Shown: positions 14,968 to 23,924, counted from the first letter of the stretch. The stretch is DNA of 64,000 bases from Labilithrix luteola (GCF_001263205.1 NZ_CP012333.1:11823501-11887500), one strand, 5' to 3'. A program made the numbers and translations. The notes: generated by a model from the letters alone, not told the origin.

Positions 14968-16068
14968 TCAGCGCTCGGAGTCGCGTGAAGGGTGCTCGAG
15001 CTCGACGTGGGCCGTCGTCGGTTGGGGCTCGGCCAGGAGCTCGCCGATCGGCCGGCCTGCATGCGACGAGCCGTCGGATTCGAGACCGAGCACGACGCGC
15101 AGCGTAGGGGCGACGTCGGCGAGGCGGCGATCATCGTTGCTCGCCACGCGCCCTCGGGCGGTGATGGCAGGCCCCGCCGCGAAGAGCCAGACGCGCGCGG
15201 ACTCAGGCGCCCAGCCACCGTGGTTGCGGAAGTCCTCGGCGCGTCCGTGGTCGGAGGTGACGAATACGTTCGTGCGTGCGCCGCGATCACCCATTCGATC
15301 GAGGATGGTGAAGATCTCACCGATGACCGCATCGGCGAACGACAGCGCTCGCACGTAACCGTCGTAGTCACCGCGATGCGCGTACTCGTCGGGATCGCCA
15401 AGACCGACGAAGAGGACGTCGGGCTGTTCCTTCACGAGATAGCGAAGCGCGTTGTACGCCGTGACGCTGTCTGGACGGTACTCGCCACCGCCGGGGAACG
15501 GGTGGATGGTGGGATCGCCCTCACGACCGCACGACACGAGGAAGCGGCCGGGGGCGACGGTGATCGCACGCCGGAGCTTCTCCCATGAGGAGAACGCTGC
15601 GACCCGTGCCCCTGCGGCGTACGCCTCGTCGAGCACCGTGGGCGTTGCGACCGACGAGCAGTCATTCGACTGACACGCGAGCGGCGAACGGCCCGTCAGG
15701 ATCTCCGTATAGCCGGGAAGCGAGATGAAGTTCGGGCCGGTCGCGTGAATGTGTCCCTTGCCCGGAGCGCCCACCATGGCGCCACGATCCGTGGCGAGAT
15801 GGTAGAGGTTCGGAAAGAGGTCGCGCGCCTTTCGACGCGGCGCGGCGACGCGAGAAGGATCCTCGCCGTCGAAGATCTCCTGCCAGCGCGCGCCGTCGAC
15901 CGTGACGAGGATCGCGGGACTTCGAACGCCCTCCTCCGCGGGGTGATACGCGCGTTCGACGTCGATGTAATTCGCCCAGATCGCGCGCCCGTCTTGCTGA
16001 TGGGACGCGCAGCTCGCACCGATCGCGAGCAAACCAATGAGCCCGAACTTCATCATCCCACCGGCCAT
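14968..16068 (-). CDS. Alkaline-phosphatase-superfamily lipoprotein (copy 1)
   Basis: A 366-residue lipoprotein: signal MAGGMMKFGLIGLLAIGASC with Cys20 as the lipid site. The ATG at 16068 has GGAGG 8 bp upstream. Metal-ligand and active-site motifs of the alkaline phosphatase/phosphodiesterase/sulfatase superfamily appear in order: ILVTVDGARWQEIF, a nucleophile Ser/Thr region NFISLPGYTEILTG, LGDPDEYAHRGDYDGY and VTSDHGRAEDFRNHGG. It should hydrolyse a phosphate or sulfate ester or act as a phosphoglycerol transferase in the periplasm; the substrate cannot be told. The next gene upstream is a clear duplicate. Convergent with msrA, 15 bp apart. Confidence 0.88.
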   Translation of the reverse strand: MAGGMMKFGLIGLLAIGASCASHQQDGRAIWANYIDVERAYHPAEEGVRSPAILVTVDGARWQEIFDGEDPSRVAAPRRKARDLFPNLYHLATDRGAMVGAPGKGHIHATGPNFISLPGYTEILTGRSPLACQSNDCSSVATPTVLDEAYAAGARVAAFSSWEKLRRAITVAPGRFLVSCGREGDPTIHPFPGGGEYRPDSVTAYNALRYLVKEQPDVLFVGLGDPDEYAHRGDYDGYVRALSFADAVIGEIFTILDRMGDRGARTNVFVTSDHGRAEDFRNHGGWAPESARVWLFAAGPAITARGRVASNDDRRLADVAPTLRVVLGLESDGSSHAGRPIGELLAEPQPTTAHVELEHPSRDSER

Positions 16069-16224
16069 GACTTCAGCCTCCTGGGAGTCGCCACCAAGGA
16101 TCGAAGGGAGACTCGAACGGCCGATTGGCCGAACGATCCTGCCCTCGAGTTAGCAACAAGCGAGCCCGCCAATTTCGTCCCGTCCGATCGACTTCGCCTC
16201 GCACGCGTCGTACCGGCGCGCACC

Positions 16225-17313
16225 TCACATCGAAGAAGCGAAGAGCTCGTCCATCGGACGTCCCGCGAGCAAAGAGCGATCTCGCGAGAGTCCGAGGAGC
16301 AGACGCAGCGTGGGAGCGACGTCCGCGAGGTGCCGTTCCGACGCGGAGGCAACGTGACCTCGCGCCGTGATCGAAGGCCCTGCAGCGACGAACCACACGC
16401 GCGCTGACTCGGGAGCGAAGCCGCCATGATTCGCGAAATCGCGCGCCCGGCCGTGATCGGCGGTGACCATTACCGTCGTCTGCGCGCCGCGCGCCCCCAT
16501 CCGTTCGAGCGTGTCGAAGACACGACCGACCACCGAGTCCGCATAGGCGAGCGACGAGAGATATCCGTCGTAGTCGCCCTTGTGCGCGTACTCGTCGGGT
16601 TCACCTAGTCCAAGGAAGAGGATGTCGGGACGTTCCGACTCGAGGTACTCGAGTGCAATTTTTGCTGTGTAGCGATCGGGCCTGAAGTCACCTTCGCCAG
16701 GCCAAGGCTCGATCGAATCATCACCGTGTCGACCACACGAGACGACGAACCGACCGGTTCGAACCGTCGCCGCGCGCTCGAGGCGTTCCCACGAAGCGAA
16801 GGCCGCGACCTTGCCACCTGCGCCGTGCACTTCGTCGAGAAGCGTGCGCGTGCGGGTGGCGTCGCAATCGTTGTCCTGGCAGCCGACCGGCGCGCGTCCG
16901 GTGAGAAGCTCGGTGTAGCCGGGCAGCGAGACGAAGTTCGGCCCCGTGGCCGCCATCGTTCCCTTGCCCGGTGCGCCGACTGCCGCGCCTCGCTCCTTCG
17001 CCATGGAGGCGATGTGGGGAACGAGATCACTCGGCAATCGTCGAGGGTGATTCGAGAGCTCCGTGTCGGTTCCGCCGAAGATCTCCTGCCAGCGTGCGCC
17101 GTCGATGGTGACGAGCACCACCGGTCCTGCCGCGCCGCGGGGCTGGACCCGCGAGACCTGCTCGCTGATCGTAGCCTCGCCGGCGCCTTGGGACGCGCGC
17201 TGAGGAATCGGCGTCGACTCGGTGCCTGACCATGCTTCGCGGCGCCCGGCCGCGCAGCTCGTTCCGATCGTGAGCAGCACGAGGAGCGCCGCCCGCATCC
17301 ACCCGCCCGTCAT
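16225..17313 (-). CDS. Alkaline-phosphatase-superfamily lipoprotein (copy 2)
   Basis: A 362-residue lipoprotein (MTGGWMRAALLVLLTIGTSC, Cys20), a tandem paralogue of the preceding protein. The same motifs are present: VLVTIDGARWQEIFGG, NFVSLPGYTELLTGR, LGEPDEYAHKGDYDGY and VTADHGRARDFANHGG. The region before the first motif differs from copy 1, as do the loops, so the substrates may differ. The ATG at 17313 was chosen; a GTG 15 bp upstream is an alternative. The two copies are on the same strand, 156 bp apart, and may be one transcript. Confidence 0.87.
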   Translation of the reverse strand: MTGGWMRAALLVLLTIGTSCAAGRREAWSGTESTPIPQRASQGAGEATISEQVSRVQPRGAAGPVVLVTIDGARWQEIFGGTDTELSNHPRRLPSDLVPHIASMAKERGAAVGAPGKGTMAATGPNFVSLPGYTELLTGRAPVGCQDNDCDATRTRTLLDEVHGAGGKVAAFASWERLERAATVRTGRFVVSCGRHGDDSIEPWPGEGDFRPDRYTAKIALEYLESERPDILFLGLGEPDEYAHKGDYDGYLSSLAYADSVVGRVFDTLERMGARGAQTTVMVTADHGRARDFANHGGFAPESARVWFVAAGPSITARGHVASASERHLADVAPTLRLLLGLSRDRSLLAGRPMDELFASSM

Positions 17314-17394
17314 GCTTGCACATTGCACCCTCAGCGTGACGAACTCGCGAAGCGGAGCCGACGTTACGGCGAATGATCGATTTCACTCACCGAT

Positions 17395-18903
17395 TCACAT
17401 CACCGTGCCCTCGCGAACGCGAACCTCGCGCGTCGTACACGCGCTAGCGAAGGCGTCGTCGTGGGTCACCAGAACGATGGCTCCCGGATACCCTTCGAGC
17501 GCCTGCTCGAGCCGTTCGATACTCGGCAAATCCAGGTGATTCGTGGGCTCGTCGAGCACGAGCGCCCAGACGTGCTTTCCGAGGCCGAGCGCGAGCGCGA
17601 GCTTCCTCGCCTCCCCGGGAGAGAGCGATGCCGCGTCTTCGCTACGTCGCAAGACAATCCGTTCGGGATCGCTTCCCAGCGCAGCGAAGATGGAGAGAAC
17701 GCGGCCGCGCACGTCTTGCCCGAGCTCGGCGACCGACCGGGCGAGCTGGGCGACCGCCTCCGGCTCGAGCTCCTGAGGAAGATGGAGAATACGGGAGTCG
17801 TTGCTTCCGCGAGACGCGAGAAGCGCCCCGAGCAGCGTCGTCTTCCCGGCTCCGTTCGGCCCCGTCACCCGAACACGTTCCTCACGCCCAATCGACACGC
17901 GAACGTCACGGAAGATCGTGTGTCCGTCGCGCTCGATTCGGTCGTGATCGACGTGGAAAAGAACGGGCATCGGTGCTCGTTCGAAAGTGGCGAATACCTT
18001 GCCGCCGAGCGTACGATCGCGCGCGAGCGTGGGCACGTCGGCCGACGCACGCGCGAGCTCGTTGCGAAGCACGCGCACCTGCTGTCCGGCTCGGGCTTCG
18101 GCCCAGCCGGCCACCACCTTGGCGCCCATGCTCTTGGCGTCGTGATCGTTCTTGTCCTTGAGGCGCGTGCCGGCGTTCTTGGCGCGGCTCGCCGACGCCT
18201 GGTTGCGTCTCGCCGAGTCGAGCCGCGAAGCCACGACCTCGACGCGTCGCTTGGCCCGCGCGTGCTCCTCTTCGAGCGCGGCGCGTTCGCCCGTCCAGGC
18301 TTCGAACGCCTGCGAATACGCGCCTGGATAGAGAACGACGCGCTCCCCGTGCACACGCAGGATCGCCTGCGGAAGCTCTTCGAGCAGAGCGCGGTCGTGC
18401 GAAACGACCACGCCGATCCCGCGATAGCGCCGCAGCGCGGACACGAGCAACGTCCGGGCCTTGGCGTCGAGGTGGTTCGTCGGCTCGTCGAGCAAGAGCA
18501 CGTCCGGCTCGCGAACGAGCGCCGCCCCCACCTGCCAGCGTTTGCGCTCGCCGGGTGAGAGCGTCTCCCAGCGTTCGAGCTCGTCGGGATCGAGCGCGAG
18601 GCGTCCTCGAAGCTCCGAGGCGCGACCATCGTGCTCGAGGGCGAACTCCCGCACGTCGTCGGAGAGCGAGTGCACGGTCTGCTCGCACGAGACGATCGAC
18701 GCGTCTTTTGGTTCGACGATCACGCTGCCTTCGGTGGGCGCGAGCTCACCGGACAGAACACGCAAGAGTGTCGTCTTGCCCGCGCCGTTCTCACCGACCA
18801 GGCCATGGAAACCCGGCGTGAGCCGGAACGAAACGTCACGAAACACCGGCAGCGCTGCGGAATAGGCCACAGCGACACCGCGCACGGAAAGCGCAGTCAT
18901 CAT
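17395..18903 (-). CDS. ABC-F family ATPase (duplicated ATP-binding cassette)
   Basis: A 502-residue protein with two ABC domains and no membrane segment. First cassette: Walker A GENGAGKTTL, signature LSPGER, Walker B VLLLDEPTNHLD, and VVSHDRALLE. Linker (about 230-310): Arg/Lys/Ala-rich and helical, matching the ABC-F interdomain linker (P-site tRNA interaction motif). Second cassette: GPNGAGKTTL, LSPGEARKL and ALVLDEPTNHLD. ABC-F proteins bind the ribosomal E site and act in translation rescue or in resistance to ribosome-targeting antibiotics. The LSPGE variant of LSGGQ and the short length fit the resistance-type group, but that is inference. The ATG at 18903 follows GAGGAG. The 5' region holds two possible leader peptides. 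Confidence 0.93.
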   Translation of the reverse strand: MMTALSVRGVAVAYSAALPVFRDVSFRLTPGFHGLVGENGAGKTTLLRVLSGELAPTEGSVIVEPKDASIVSCEQTVHSLSDDVREFALEHDGRASELRGRLALDPDELERWETLSPGERKRWQVGAALVREPDVLLLDEPTNHLDAKARTLLVSALRRYRGIGVVVSHDRALLEELPQAILRVHGERVVLYPGAYSQAFEAWTGERAALEEEHARAKRRVEVVASRLDSARRNQASASRAKNAGTRLKDKNDHDAKSMGAKVVAGWAEARAGQQVRVLRNELARASADVPTLARDRTLGGKVFATFERAPMPVLFHVDHDRIERDGHTIFRDVRVSIGREERVRVTGPNGAGKTTLLGALLASRGSNDSRILHLPQELEPEAVAQLARSVAELGQDVRGRVLSIFAALGSDPERIVLRRSEDAASLSPGEARKLALALGLGKHVWALVLDEPTNHLDLPSIERLEQALEGYPGAIVLVTHDDAFASACTTREVRVREGTVM

Positions 18904-18917
18904 GAAAAATCTCCTCG

Positions 18918-18992
18918 TCAGCGGGCGTCGCGATCCCACGGATCCGCGACCAACGAGCTCCGCCGCCCCTGCCTGCGCATTGCGCGCGGCAT
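18918..18992 (-). CDS. Possible leader peptide upstream of the ABC-F gene
   Basis: A 24-codon frame (MPRAMRRQGRRSS...) with GAGG 4 bp before its ATG. Its TGA lies 15 bp before the ABC-F start, next to that gene's ribosome site. A second mini-frame, MAKKSL, lies at 19107-19127. Short leaders are known to control ABC-F resistance genes by ribosome-mediated attenuation. Here the assignment rests on position only. Confidence 0.25.
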   Translation of the reverse strand: MPRAMRRQGRRSSLVADPWDRDAR

Positions 18993-19131
18993 CGCGCCTC
19001 TAAGGCGTCGGATGGCCGAGAGCCGAAATCCGAGCGCCTGGCGCCGCCGCCGCCCCTAGCGCCGAAGGCCAGAGGCGAGCGAAGCGAGCCGAAACTCAAA
19101 CTGAAACTAGAGAGACTTTTTGGCCATGATG

Positions 19132-19149
19132 GCGCCGGGGTGCCGGCGC
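19132..19149 (-). terminator. Hairpin after Nudix gene
   Basis: A perfect 7-bp GC stem (GCGCCGG / CCGGCGC, 4-nt loop) lies 32 bp beyond the Nudix stop in the direction of transcription. It is followed after about 5 bp by AAAAAG on the transcribed side rather than a T-tract, so it is a moderate candidate for termination or for an ABC-F leader structure. Confidence 0.35.
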
Positions 19150-19181
19150 GAAACCGAGTTTAGCACGCCTGCGAGGTCAGG

Positions 19182-19784
19182 CTACGGGAGCATCGCGTCG
19201 TCTTCGGGGCCGAGCGCTTCGATCATCGTCTCGAGCATGCGGTACGTCATGCCCCAGAGGATTTCCCCGCCCGGCTCGAAACGGATGCAGGGAAGCTCGA
19301 GCGTCTTGCCCTCCCACACCCACGGAAAGGTGCCGCGCCCTTCACCACGGGCGAGCTTGTCGAACGGGATCCAGTAGGTGCCTGCAACCTCTTCGTTCGG
19401 CGTGGGCACCACGTCGCTCTTGAGCGCGAAGACGAAGGGCGTGACCGTAACCGCGCGCTTCGTACGCGTGTAGGGCAGCAAGTCGGGGAGGCGCGCGACC
19501 AGATCGGCGTTCGTCAGGTCGATCCCCACCTCCTCGCACGTCTCGCGAATCGCGGTGACGAGGATCGAGTCGTCCGTGGGCTCGGCGCGTCCTCCCGGAA
19601 ACGCGATGTGTCCCGACCAGGGGTCGCCCGTTCGATCCGCACGGCGGATGAAGAAGAGGTCAGCGCTATCGGCTCCTTCGCGTTGACGAAGGATGGCCGC
19701 GACGGCCGCGCGCGGTCCCTCCCCGGTCGTTTCACCGGAGACTCCTAGATGCGCGAGCCTGCGAGCGATGGCCGAGAGATTCAT
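19182..19784 (-). CDS. Nudix hydrolase, CoA-pyrophosphatase (NudL/YeaB)-like
   Basis: A 200-residue protein starting at the ATG at 19784. The Nudix box region reads AFPGGRAEPTDDSILVTAIR followed by ETCEEVGIDL; the segment SGHIAFPGG just before it resembles the GQVAFPGG motif specific to CoA pyrophosphatases of the NudL/NUDT7 group. RETxEEVG carries the metal-binding glutamates. It should cleave the pyrophosphate of CoA or acyl-CoA, or another nucleoside diphosphate derivative. It follows the lipoprotein gene at 19796 by 11 bp on the same strand, so the two are likely co-transcribed although no functional link is evident. Confidence 0.9.
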   Translation of the reverse strand: MNLSAIARRLAHLGVSGETTGEGPRAAVAAILRQREGADSADLFFIRRADRTGDPWSGHIAFPGGRAEPTDDSILVTAIRETCEEVGIDLTNADLVARLPDLLPYTRTKRAVTVTPFVFALKSDVVPTPNEEVAGTYWIPFDKLARGEGRGTFPWVWEGKTLELPCIRFEPGGEILWGMTYRMLETMIEALGPEDDAMLP

Positions 19785-19795
19785 GGCCAGGCTCT

Positions 19796-21007
19796 TCAGA
19801 AGACCTTCTTGAACGTCTCGACGTCCGACTGGGTGAAGCCGTAGAGGCTCGCGATGTCTTGCATGGCCGAGACGAACGACGGGGTGCGGTTGCTCGTGTC
19901 GGCAAGAAGATCGACGGCCTTGTCCGCTCCGATCTTGGCGAGCAGACCATCGATCTGCGCGTCGGTGATCTTCCGCCGGTCCTGCGGGACGCCTCGGAAG
20001 CTCTGGATGAGGCCGATCGCATCGCCGAATGCTCGGAGCGCGACCGGGCCCTTCGGCGGCTGCGCGGTGGCGGCCGCCGAACCGAGGTTGAGGAAGTAGA
20101 TCGCCGAGGCGTACGACGCCTTCTCCCACTCGGCGAAGAACGTGGAGAGCGCCTGATTGAGGTCGTCGCGGCACTTGTCACCCGCCGCCGCCGCGGCTCG
20201 TGCGGTGAGGAGTGCGTCGCGGATCCTCCGGTACGGTCCCGTGCTCTGGCTCTGGTCGTCGCGCTGGGACGCGAGGGATGCCGAGAGACCATCGCGGTCG
20301 GCTCCCGCGTCCTCGTCGGTCCGGTTGGCGAACGCCGGGGTGGCGCCGAACGAGGCCACGAGGCGATCGACGGTGGCCTCCGTCATCGCCCCCGCCGCGA
20401 GTGCCACAGCGTGGTTGTAGAACGCTCCGCCGAGCAGCGTTCGCGACGTGGCCTCGCGCAGATCGAGGCCCGTCGCCGAGACGTGGAACGTGCTCTCGAA
20501 CTTCCCGCCTGTCTGCGCGCCGCCGTCGGCTTGGGCCTGCGCGAGCGTCCAGACGCGACCGACCGCGTCGCCGTAGGCCGTGAGGTAGCCGTCGACCTCC
20601 GCCTGCGCCGCGGCGGTCGAGACCGAACGAAGGTTCGGCGTTCCCGCCGTGAACGCCGTCGTCAGCTCCGCCGTCGTCAGGATCGCGGTGTTCGAGCCTT
20701 CGGTCTGATCCATCTTGTGGTCCATCGCGAAGGCGTACGCGCGCAGATTGAGCTCCTCGGCCGCGTTGGTCGCGAACGAGGGACTGTCGTAGACCGACGA
20801 CACCACCGCTCCACATTTCAGGCTCGACGATCCCGCGTCGGTGCCTTGCGTTCCACCATCCGGGCGTGTCCGCACGGTGACCGGATCGTCATCACAACCC
20901 GAGACGAACGACACGGCCACCGCCGAGGAGGCGACCACGAGACAGCCCAGAATCGACGCGAGACGCGAGCGCGACGACGAGAACGAGAGCTTGGAAGCGA
21001 AAGTCAT
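19796..21007 (-). CDS. Lipoprotein of unknown function (possibly DUF4856/imelysin-associated type)
   Basis: A 403-residue protein. A long signal region ends in the lipobox VSGC (about residue 38), followed by an Asp/Thr/Gly linker (DDDPVTVRTRPDGGTQGTDA). The mature part is mainly helical: YDSPSFATNAAEELNLRAYA, a hexad-like TTAELTTAFTAG, then GGAFYNHAVALAAG and a C-terminal ALRAFGDAIGLIQSFRGVPQ. The order of helices is reminiscent of DUF4856 proteins, which are found with imelysin-type iron-uptake lipoproteins, but I could not confirm this by eye. Neighbours on the same strand are another lipoprotein upstream (23 bp) and a Nudix enzyme downstream. Confidence 0.7.
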   Translation of the reverse strand: MTFASKLSFSSSRSRLASILGCLVVASSAVAVSFVSGCDDDPVTVRTRPDGGTQGTDAGSSSLKCGAVVSSVYDSPSFATNAAEELNLRAYAFAMDHKMDQTEGSNTAILTTAELTTAFTAGTPNLRSVSTAAAQAEVDGYLTAYGDAVGRVWTLAQAQADGGAQTGGKFESTFHVSATGLDLREATSRTLLGGAFYNHAVALAAGAMTEATVDRLVASFGATPAFANRTDEDAGADRDGLSASLASQRDDQSQSTGPYRRIRDALLTARAAAAAGDKCRDDLNQALSTFFAEWEKASYASAIYFLNLGSAAATAQPPKGPVALRAFGDAIGLIQSFRGVPQDRRKITDAQIDGLLAKIGADKAVDLLADTSNRTPSFVSAMQDIASLYGFTQSDVETFKKVF

Positions 21008-21030
21008 GGTGGGTCTACTTCTCGAGACGA

Positions 21031-22275
21031 TTACTTCTTTTTGTCGCCGGCGGCACTCGCCGACGTCGACTTCGTATCAGACTTCGCAGGCGTCGTTTGG
21101 GAAGCGGGAACGTTGGTGGTCTTGACCTCGAAAAGGCCGAGCTGCTGCTGCATTTCGAGGCTGTTCTGGTAGGTCCAAGCGCGAGAGACCTTGCCGTCTT
21201 TGATGCGGAAGACGTCGACGAGGTGGACGTTCACGGGCTTCTTGGTAGGCGCGATCTGGCCGAGCGCTCCCTTCTGCGTCGCATGGAGCGTCGACTCGAC
21301 GATGGCGTAGTCGCCCACGGCGAGGGCGCGACCGACCTCGAACTTGGCGTCGGGGAATGCGGTGGTGAAGCTCTTCCAGAACTTCTTGGCCTCATCCTTC
21401 CCCTTCGTGGTCTCGAGATGGAAAAGGCCGTCGTGCGCGATGTCGTCGGCAAGGAGCGACACGAAGTCGGCTTCCTTCTTTCCCTCGAGTGACGCGAGCA
21501 CCGCCTTGGCGACGTCGACGTTCTTCTCCTCCTCACGCTGCTCGCGTTCCTCGCGCTTGCCCACGATGGTCTCGGGGCTGGGCGGAACTTCGGGGATGGG
21601 GCGCGCCTTGGCCTTGGCGGAGCCGACCTGTGTCATGACGGCGCCCAGCTCACCGTAGCGATTCTCGCGCTGCACTTTTCCGTCCGGAGAGAACGAAACG
21701 ATGCTCAGACCGTAGTGTCCGATGGGCTGCTCGGTACCCTTCACACCGAAAAGCTCACCGTGGTGGGTACCGTTGATGACCCATTCGAGGACCATCGTGT
21801 CGCCCTTCACCCACACGCGTGAGAATCCGAGCTTCGCCTTCGAAAAGACGTCGAACCACTCGGTCATGTTCTGAGCGATGGCCTCACGGCCGTTCACCTC
21901 GTTGAGGCCCGCGACCGAGATGACGGCGTCGTCGGCGTAGACGCTCGCGAACTTCTTGGGATCGTGGCCATTGAGCCCCGCGAGGGCATTGGCCAAGCCC
22001 GATTGCTGCAACTCGGCAAGGGTTGGCTTCGGCGCGGGCGGCTCCGGCTTGGCCGTCTCGACGGGCGGCGGAGGAGCCACAGCGGCGGTAGGCGCGGGGG
22101 TGACCGGGGGCTTCGCTTCTTCGGCACCGCCACATGCGAGAAACCCTGATGCCACCAGAGCGAATCCAAGGGCATGCGAAACAGCGCTCGAGAACGCGAA
22201 CTTGGCGCCCCTCTGGAACGGAATGCCCGATCGGTTGCGATGAACCTGGCGATGGACCTGGCGATGGATCTGCAT
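21031..22275 (-). CDS. Lipoprotein with two SnoaL/NTF2-like domains
   Basis: A 414-residue protein from the ATG at 22275, with GGGGAGG 7 bp upstream. The N-terminus has a small tandem repeat (HRQVHRQVHR) before a lipoprotein signal ending FLAC. After a Pro/Ala linker come two SnoaL-like (NTF2-fold) domains: the first around KFASVYADDAVISVAG and NGREAIAQNMTEWFDVF, the second around DFVSLLADDIAHDGLFH and GKDEAKKFWKSFTTAFPDA, ending in LVDVFRIKDGKVSRAWTY. Between them is a charged coiled-coil-like stretch (KREEREQREEEK). The C-terminus is Ser/Thr/Lys-rich. The fold is typical of small-molecule cyclases, isomerases or binding proteins; the ligand is unknown and the location is extracytoplasmic. 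Confidence 0.82.
   Translation of the reverse strand: MQIHRQVHRQVHRNRSGIPFQRGAKFAFSSAVSHALGFALVASGFLACGGAEEAKPPVTPAPTAAVAPPPPVETAKPEPPAPKPTLAELQQSGLANALAGLNGHDPKKFASVYADDAVISVAGLNEVNGREAIAQNMTEWFDVFSKAKLGFSRVWVKGDTMVLEWVINGTHHGELFGVKGTEQPIGHYGLSIVSFSPDGKVQRENRYGELGAVMTQVGSAKAKARPIPEVPPSPETIVGKREEREQREEEKNVDVAKAVLASLEGKKEADFVSLLADDIAHDGLFHLETTKGKDEAKKFWKSFTTAFPDAKFEVGRALAVGDYAIVESTLHATQKGALGQIAPTKKPVNVHLVDVFRIKDGKVSRAWTYQNSLEMQQQLGLFEVKTTNVPASQTTPAKSDTKSTSASAAGDKKK
22245..22268. repeat. 12-bp tandem repeat (two units)
   Basis: CCTGGCGATGGA is repeated twice head to tail, with a further partial unit upstream. It lies in the first codons of the SnoaL lipoprotein gene and encodes the repeated HRQV. 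Such repeats can change copy number by slippage; in frame, this would only alter the signal-peptide N-region. Confidence 0.7.
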
Positions 22276-22434
22276 GGCTTGCCTCCCCTGGAAAAAGCCT
22301 TGCCGCGAAGGTCCATCGAAAGCGATGCGCCCGTCAAGCGAGCTCGTCGAGGGGCCGGTCCGAGCCCGTTTTGACCCGCGACGACATCCGCGTCTCGCCG
22401 TCAGGACATGGATGCGCTTGGCCGAAGTCACCGT

Positions 22435-22983
22435 ATGCTGAAGCCAATGCGTGGATTCGTCGCGCTCTTCGCGTTTGCCCTCGCGCCGTGCCTCTTCATG
22501 AGCGCGTGCTCGTACGACTGGTCCATCGGAAAGGAGTCGACGCCTTCGACGCCGAGCTCGACGAGCACGACGGACGCGCCCGATGCCTCCGCACAGACCG
22601 ACGGGCGCGCGCCCGACGCATCACAACCCGATGGCCCCGTCACGAAGGTCGAGTGCCACCCGGGCGAACGTTGTTCGTGTCCTCCCGGAGGTCATTGCAC
22701 CCTCGAGTGCACCATGCCTGGTTGCGAGATGTCGTGCGGCGCCGCCGCGAGCTGCACGTTCGAGTGCCAGGGCGGCGGCTGCAACATCTCGTGCGAGAGC
22801 GGCGCGAACTGCGACGTCGATTGTCCTGGCGGAAACTGTCAGCTCCAGTGCGCGTCGGTCTCGACGTGCAACGTGAGCTGCCCCGGCAACGGCTGCTTCA
22901 CGAACTGCTCGAGCGGCGCGCACTGCACGACCGAAGACTGCTCTCAGAACTTCTGCATGTGTCAGGGCAAGGGCTGCCAGTGA
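22435..22983 (+). CDS. Cysteine-rich lipoprotein
   Basis: A 182-residue protein. The signal MLKPMRGFVALFAFALAPCL continues to the lipobox MSAC. The ATG at 22447 is an equally good start, since neither has a clear ribosome site. After a Ser/Thr/Asp linker (STPSTPSSTSTTDAPDAS) comes a repetitive domain with a Cys about every 4-6 residues: units such as CTFECQGGGCNISC, CDVDCPGGNCQLQC and CNVSCPGNGCFTNC, i.e. roughly C-x3-C-x4-C-x3-C. This probably forms a disulphide-rich beta-helix-like rod at the cell surface. No enzyme function is suggested. Its stop overlaps the start of the next gene by 1 bp. Confidence 0.8.
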   Translation: MLKPMRGFVALFAFALAPCLFMSACSYDWSIGKESTPSTPSSTSTTDAPDASAQTDGRAPDASQPDGPVTKVECHPGERCSCPPGGHCTLECTMPGCEMSCGAAASCTFECQGGGCNISCESGANCDVDCPGGNCQLQCASVSTCNVSCPGNGCFTNCSSGAHCTTEDCSQNFCMCQGKGCQ

Positions 22984-23924
22984 TGGGCGTTCGTTCTCGG
23001 CTCGCCTCGGTGGCCCTGGCCTCCGTCATTTTCACCCTCGGTCTCTCGGCCCACGCCGAGGAGTCGGGCCCGGCTCGCGCACGCGCGAAGGAGGCCTATG
23101 ACCGCGGGCTCGCCGCCCACAAACAAGGCGACTACGCGAAAGCGGCCGAAGAGTTCGCGCGCGCCGATGCTCTCGCGCCGAGCGCCGTCGCTCTCCAAGC
23201 GGCGCTCGAAGCAACGCTGACCATCGACGATCCCGTGCTCGGCTCCGAGCTGCTCGAACGAAGCAAACGCGAGCAAGCCCATGGCACGCTGGCCACGGCG
23301 GTCGACAGCGCCCAGGCACGCTTCAGCGGCCGCGCGGGACGCCTTCGTGTGAATTGCGAAGGAGCGCGCCCGTGCACCTCCACGGTGGACGGCGCCCCCA
23401 TCGAGACACGTCGTGCCATCTGGGTGCGCATTGGCCAGCACACCGTCGTCGTGCAAGCAGACAACGACACGCAAACGAAGACGGTGGACGTGAAGCCCGA
23501 GCAGATCACCGACGTCGGAACTTCGGCGGCGACCGAACCGAGTCCGGAGGCGCTGCACGTCACGACGTCCCAAGGCTCGGCGAACAAGCTCCCGAAGGCC
23601 GTCTTTTGGACCGGCGTTGGCGTCACCGGTGTCGTCGGCATCCTCGCGACCTACTTCGCGCTCGATACGAAGGGCCGACATACCGACTTCACCGATGCTG
23701 GATGCACGCAGTCGAACGCCACCGGATGCGGCGCACTGAAGGACGACGGTCAGAGCGCACAAGCGCGCGCCAACGTCACCATCGGCGGAGCGATCGTGCT
23801 CGGCGCCGCCACCGCCGTTATAGGTGCATTCTTCACGGATTGGGACTCACATCCGACGACCGGCAGAGCCTTCGTGAGCCCGATCGCGGGCGGCACCGTG
23901 GGTGGCCTCAGCGGAACTTTCTGA
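22983..23924 (+). CDS. Secreted TPR-like protein with C-terminal membrane segments
   Basis: A 313-residue protein whose ATG overlaps the previous stop (TGATG). It has a Sec signal (RLASVALASVIFTLGLSAHA). Residues 30-110 form TPR-like helices (AYDRGLAAHKQGDYAKAAEE, then FARADALAPSAVALQAALEA). Then a small beta domain (GRLRVNCEGARPCTSTVDG, RAIWVRIGQHTVVVQAD) resembles PEGA-type repeats. Two hydrophobic segments near the C-terminus (FWTGVGVTGVVGILATYFAL and TIGGAIVLGAATAVIGAFF) may span a membrane. This TPR-PEGA-TM arrangement is common in Polyangiales and of unknown function. It probably forms an operon with the Cys-rich lipoprotein. Confidence 0.78.
   Translation: MGVRSRLASVALASVIFTLGLSAHAEESGPARARAKEAYDRGLAAHKQGDYAKAAEEFARADALAPSAVALQAALEATLTIDDPVLGSELLERSKREQAHGTLATAVDSAQARFSGRAGRLRVNCEGARPCTSTVDGAPIETRRAIWVRIGQHTVVVQADNDTQTKTVDVKPEQITDVGTSAATEPSPEALHVTTSQGSANKLPKAVFWTGVGVTGVVGILATYFALDTKGRHTDFTDAGCTQSNATGCGALKDDGQSAQARANVTIGGAIVLGAATAVIGAFFTDWDSHPTTGRAFVSPIAGGTVGGLSGTF

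Noticed and set aside
22245..22268. The 12-bp tandem repeat as a phase-variation switch
   Set aside because: A change by whole 12-bp units stays in frame and only alters the N-region of the signal peptide.
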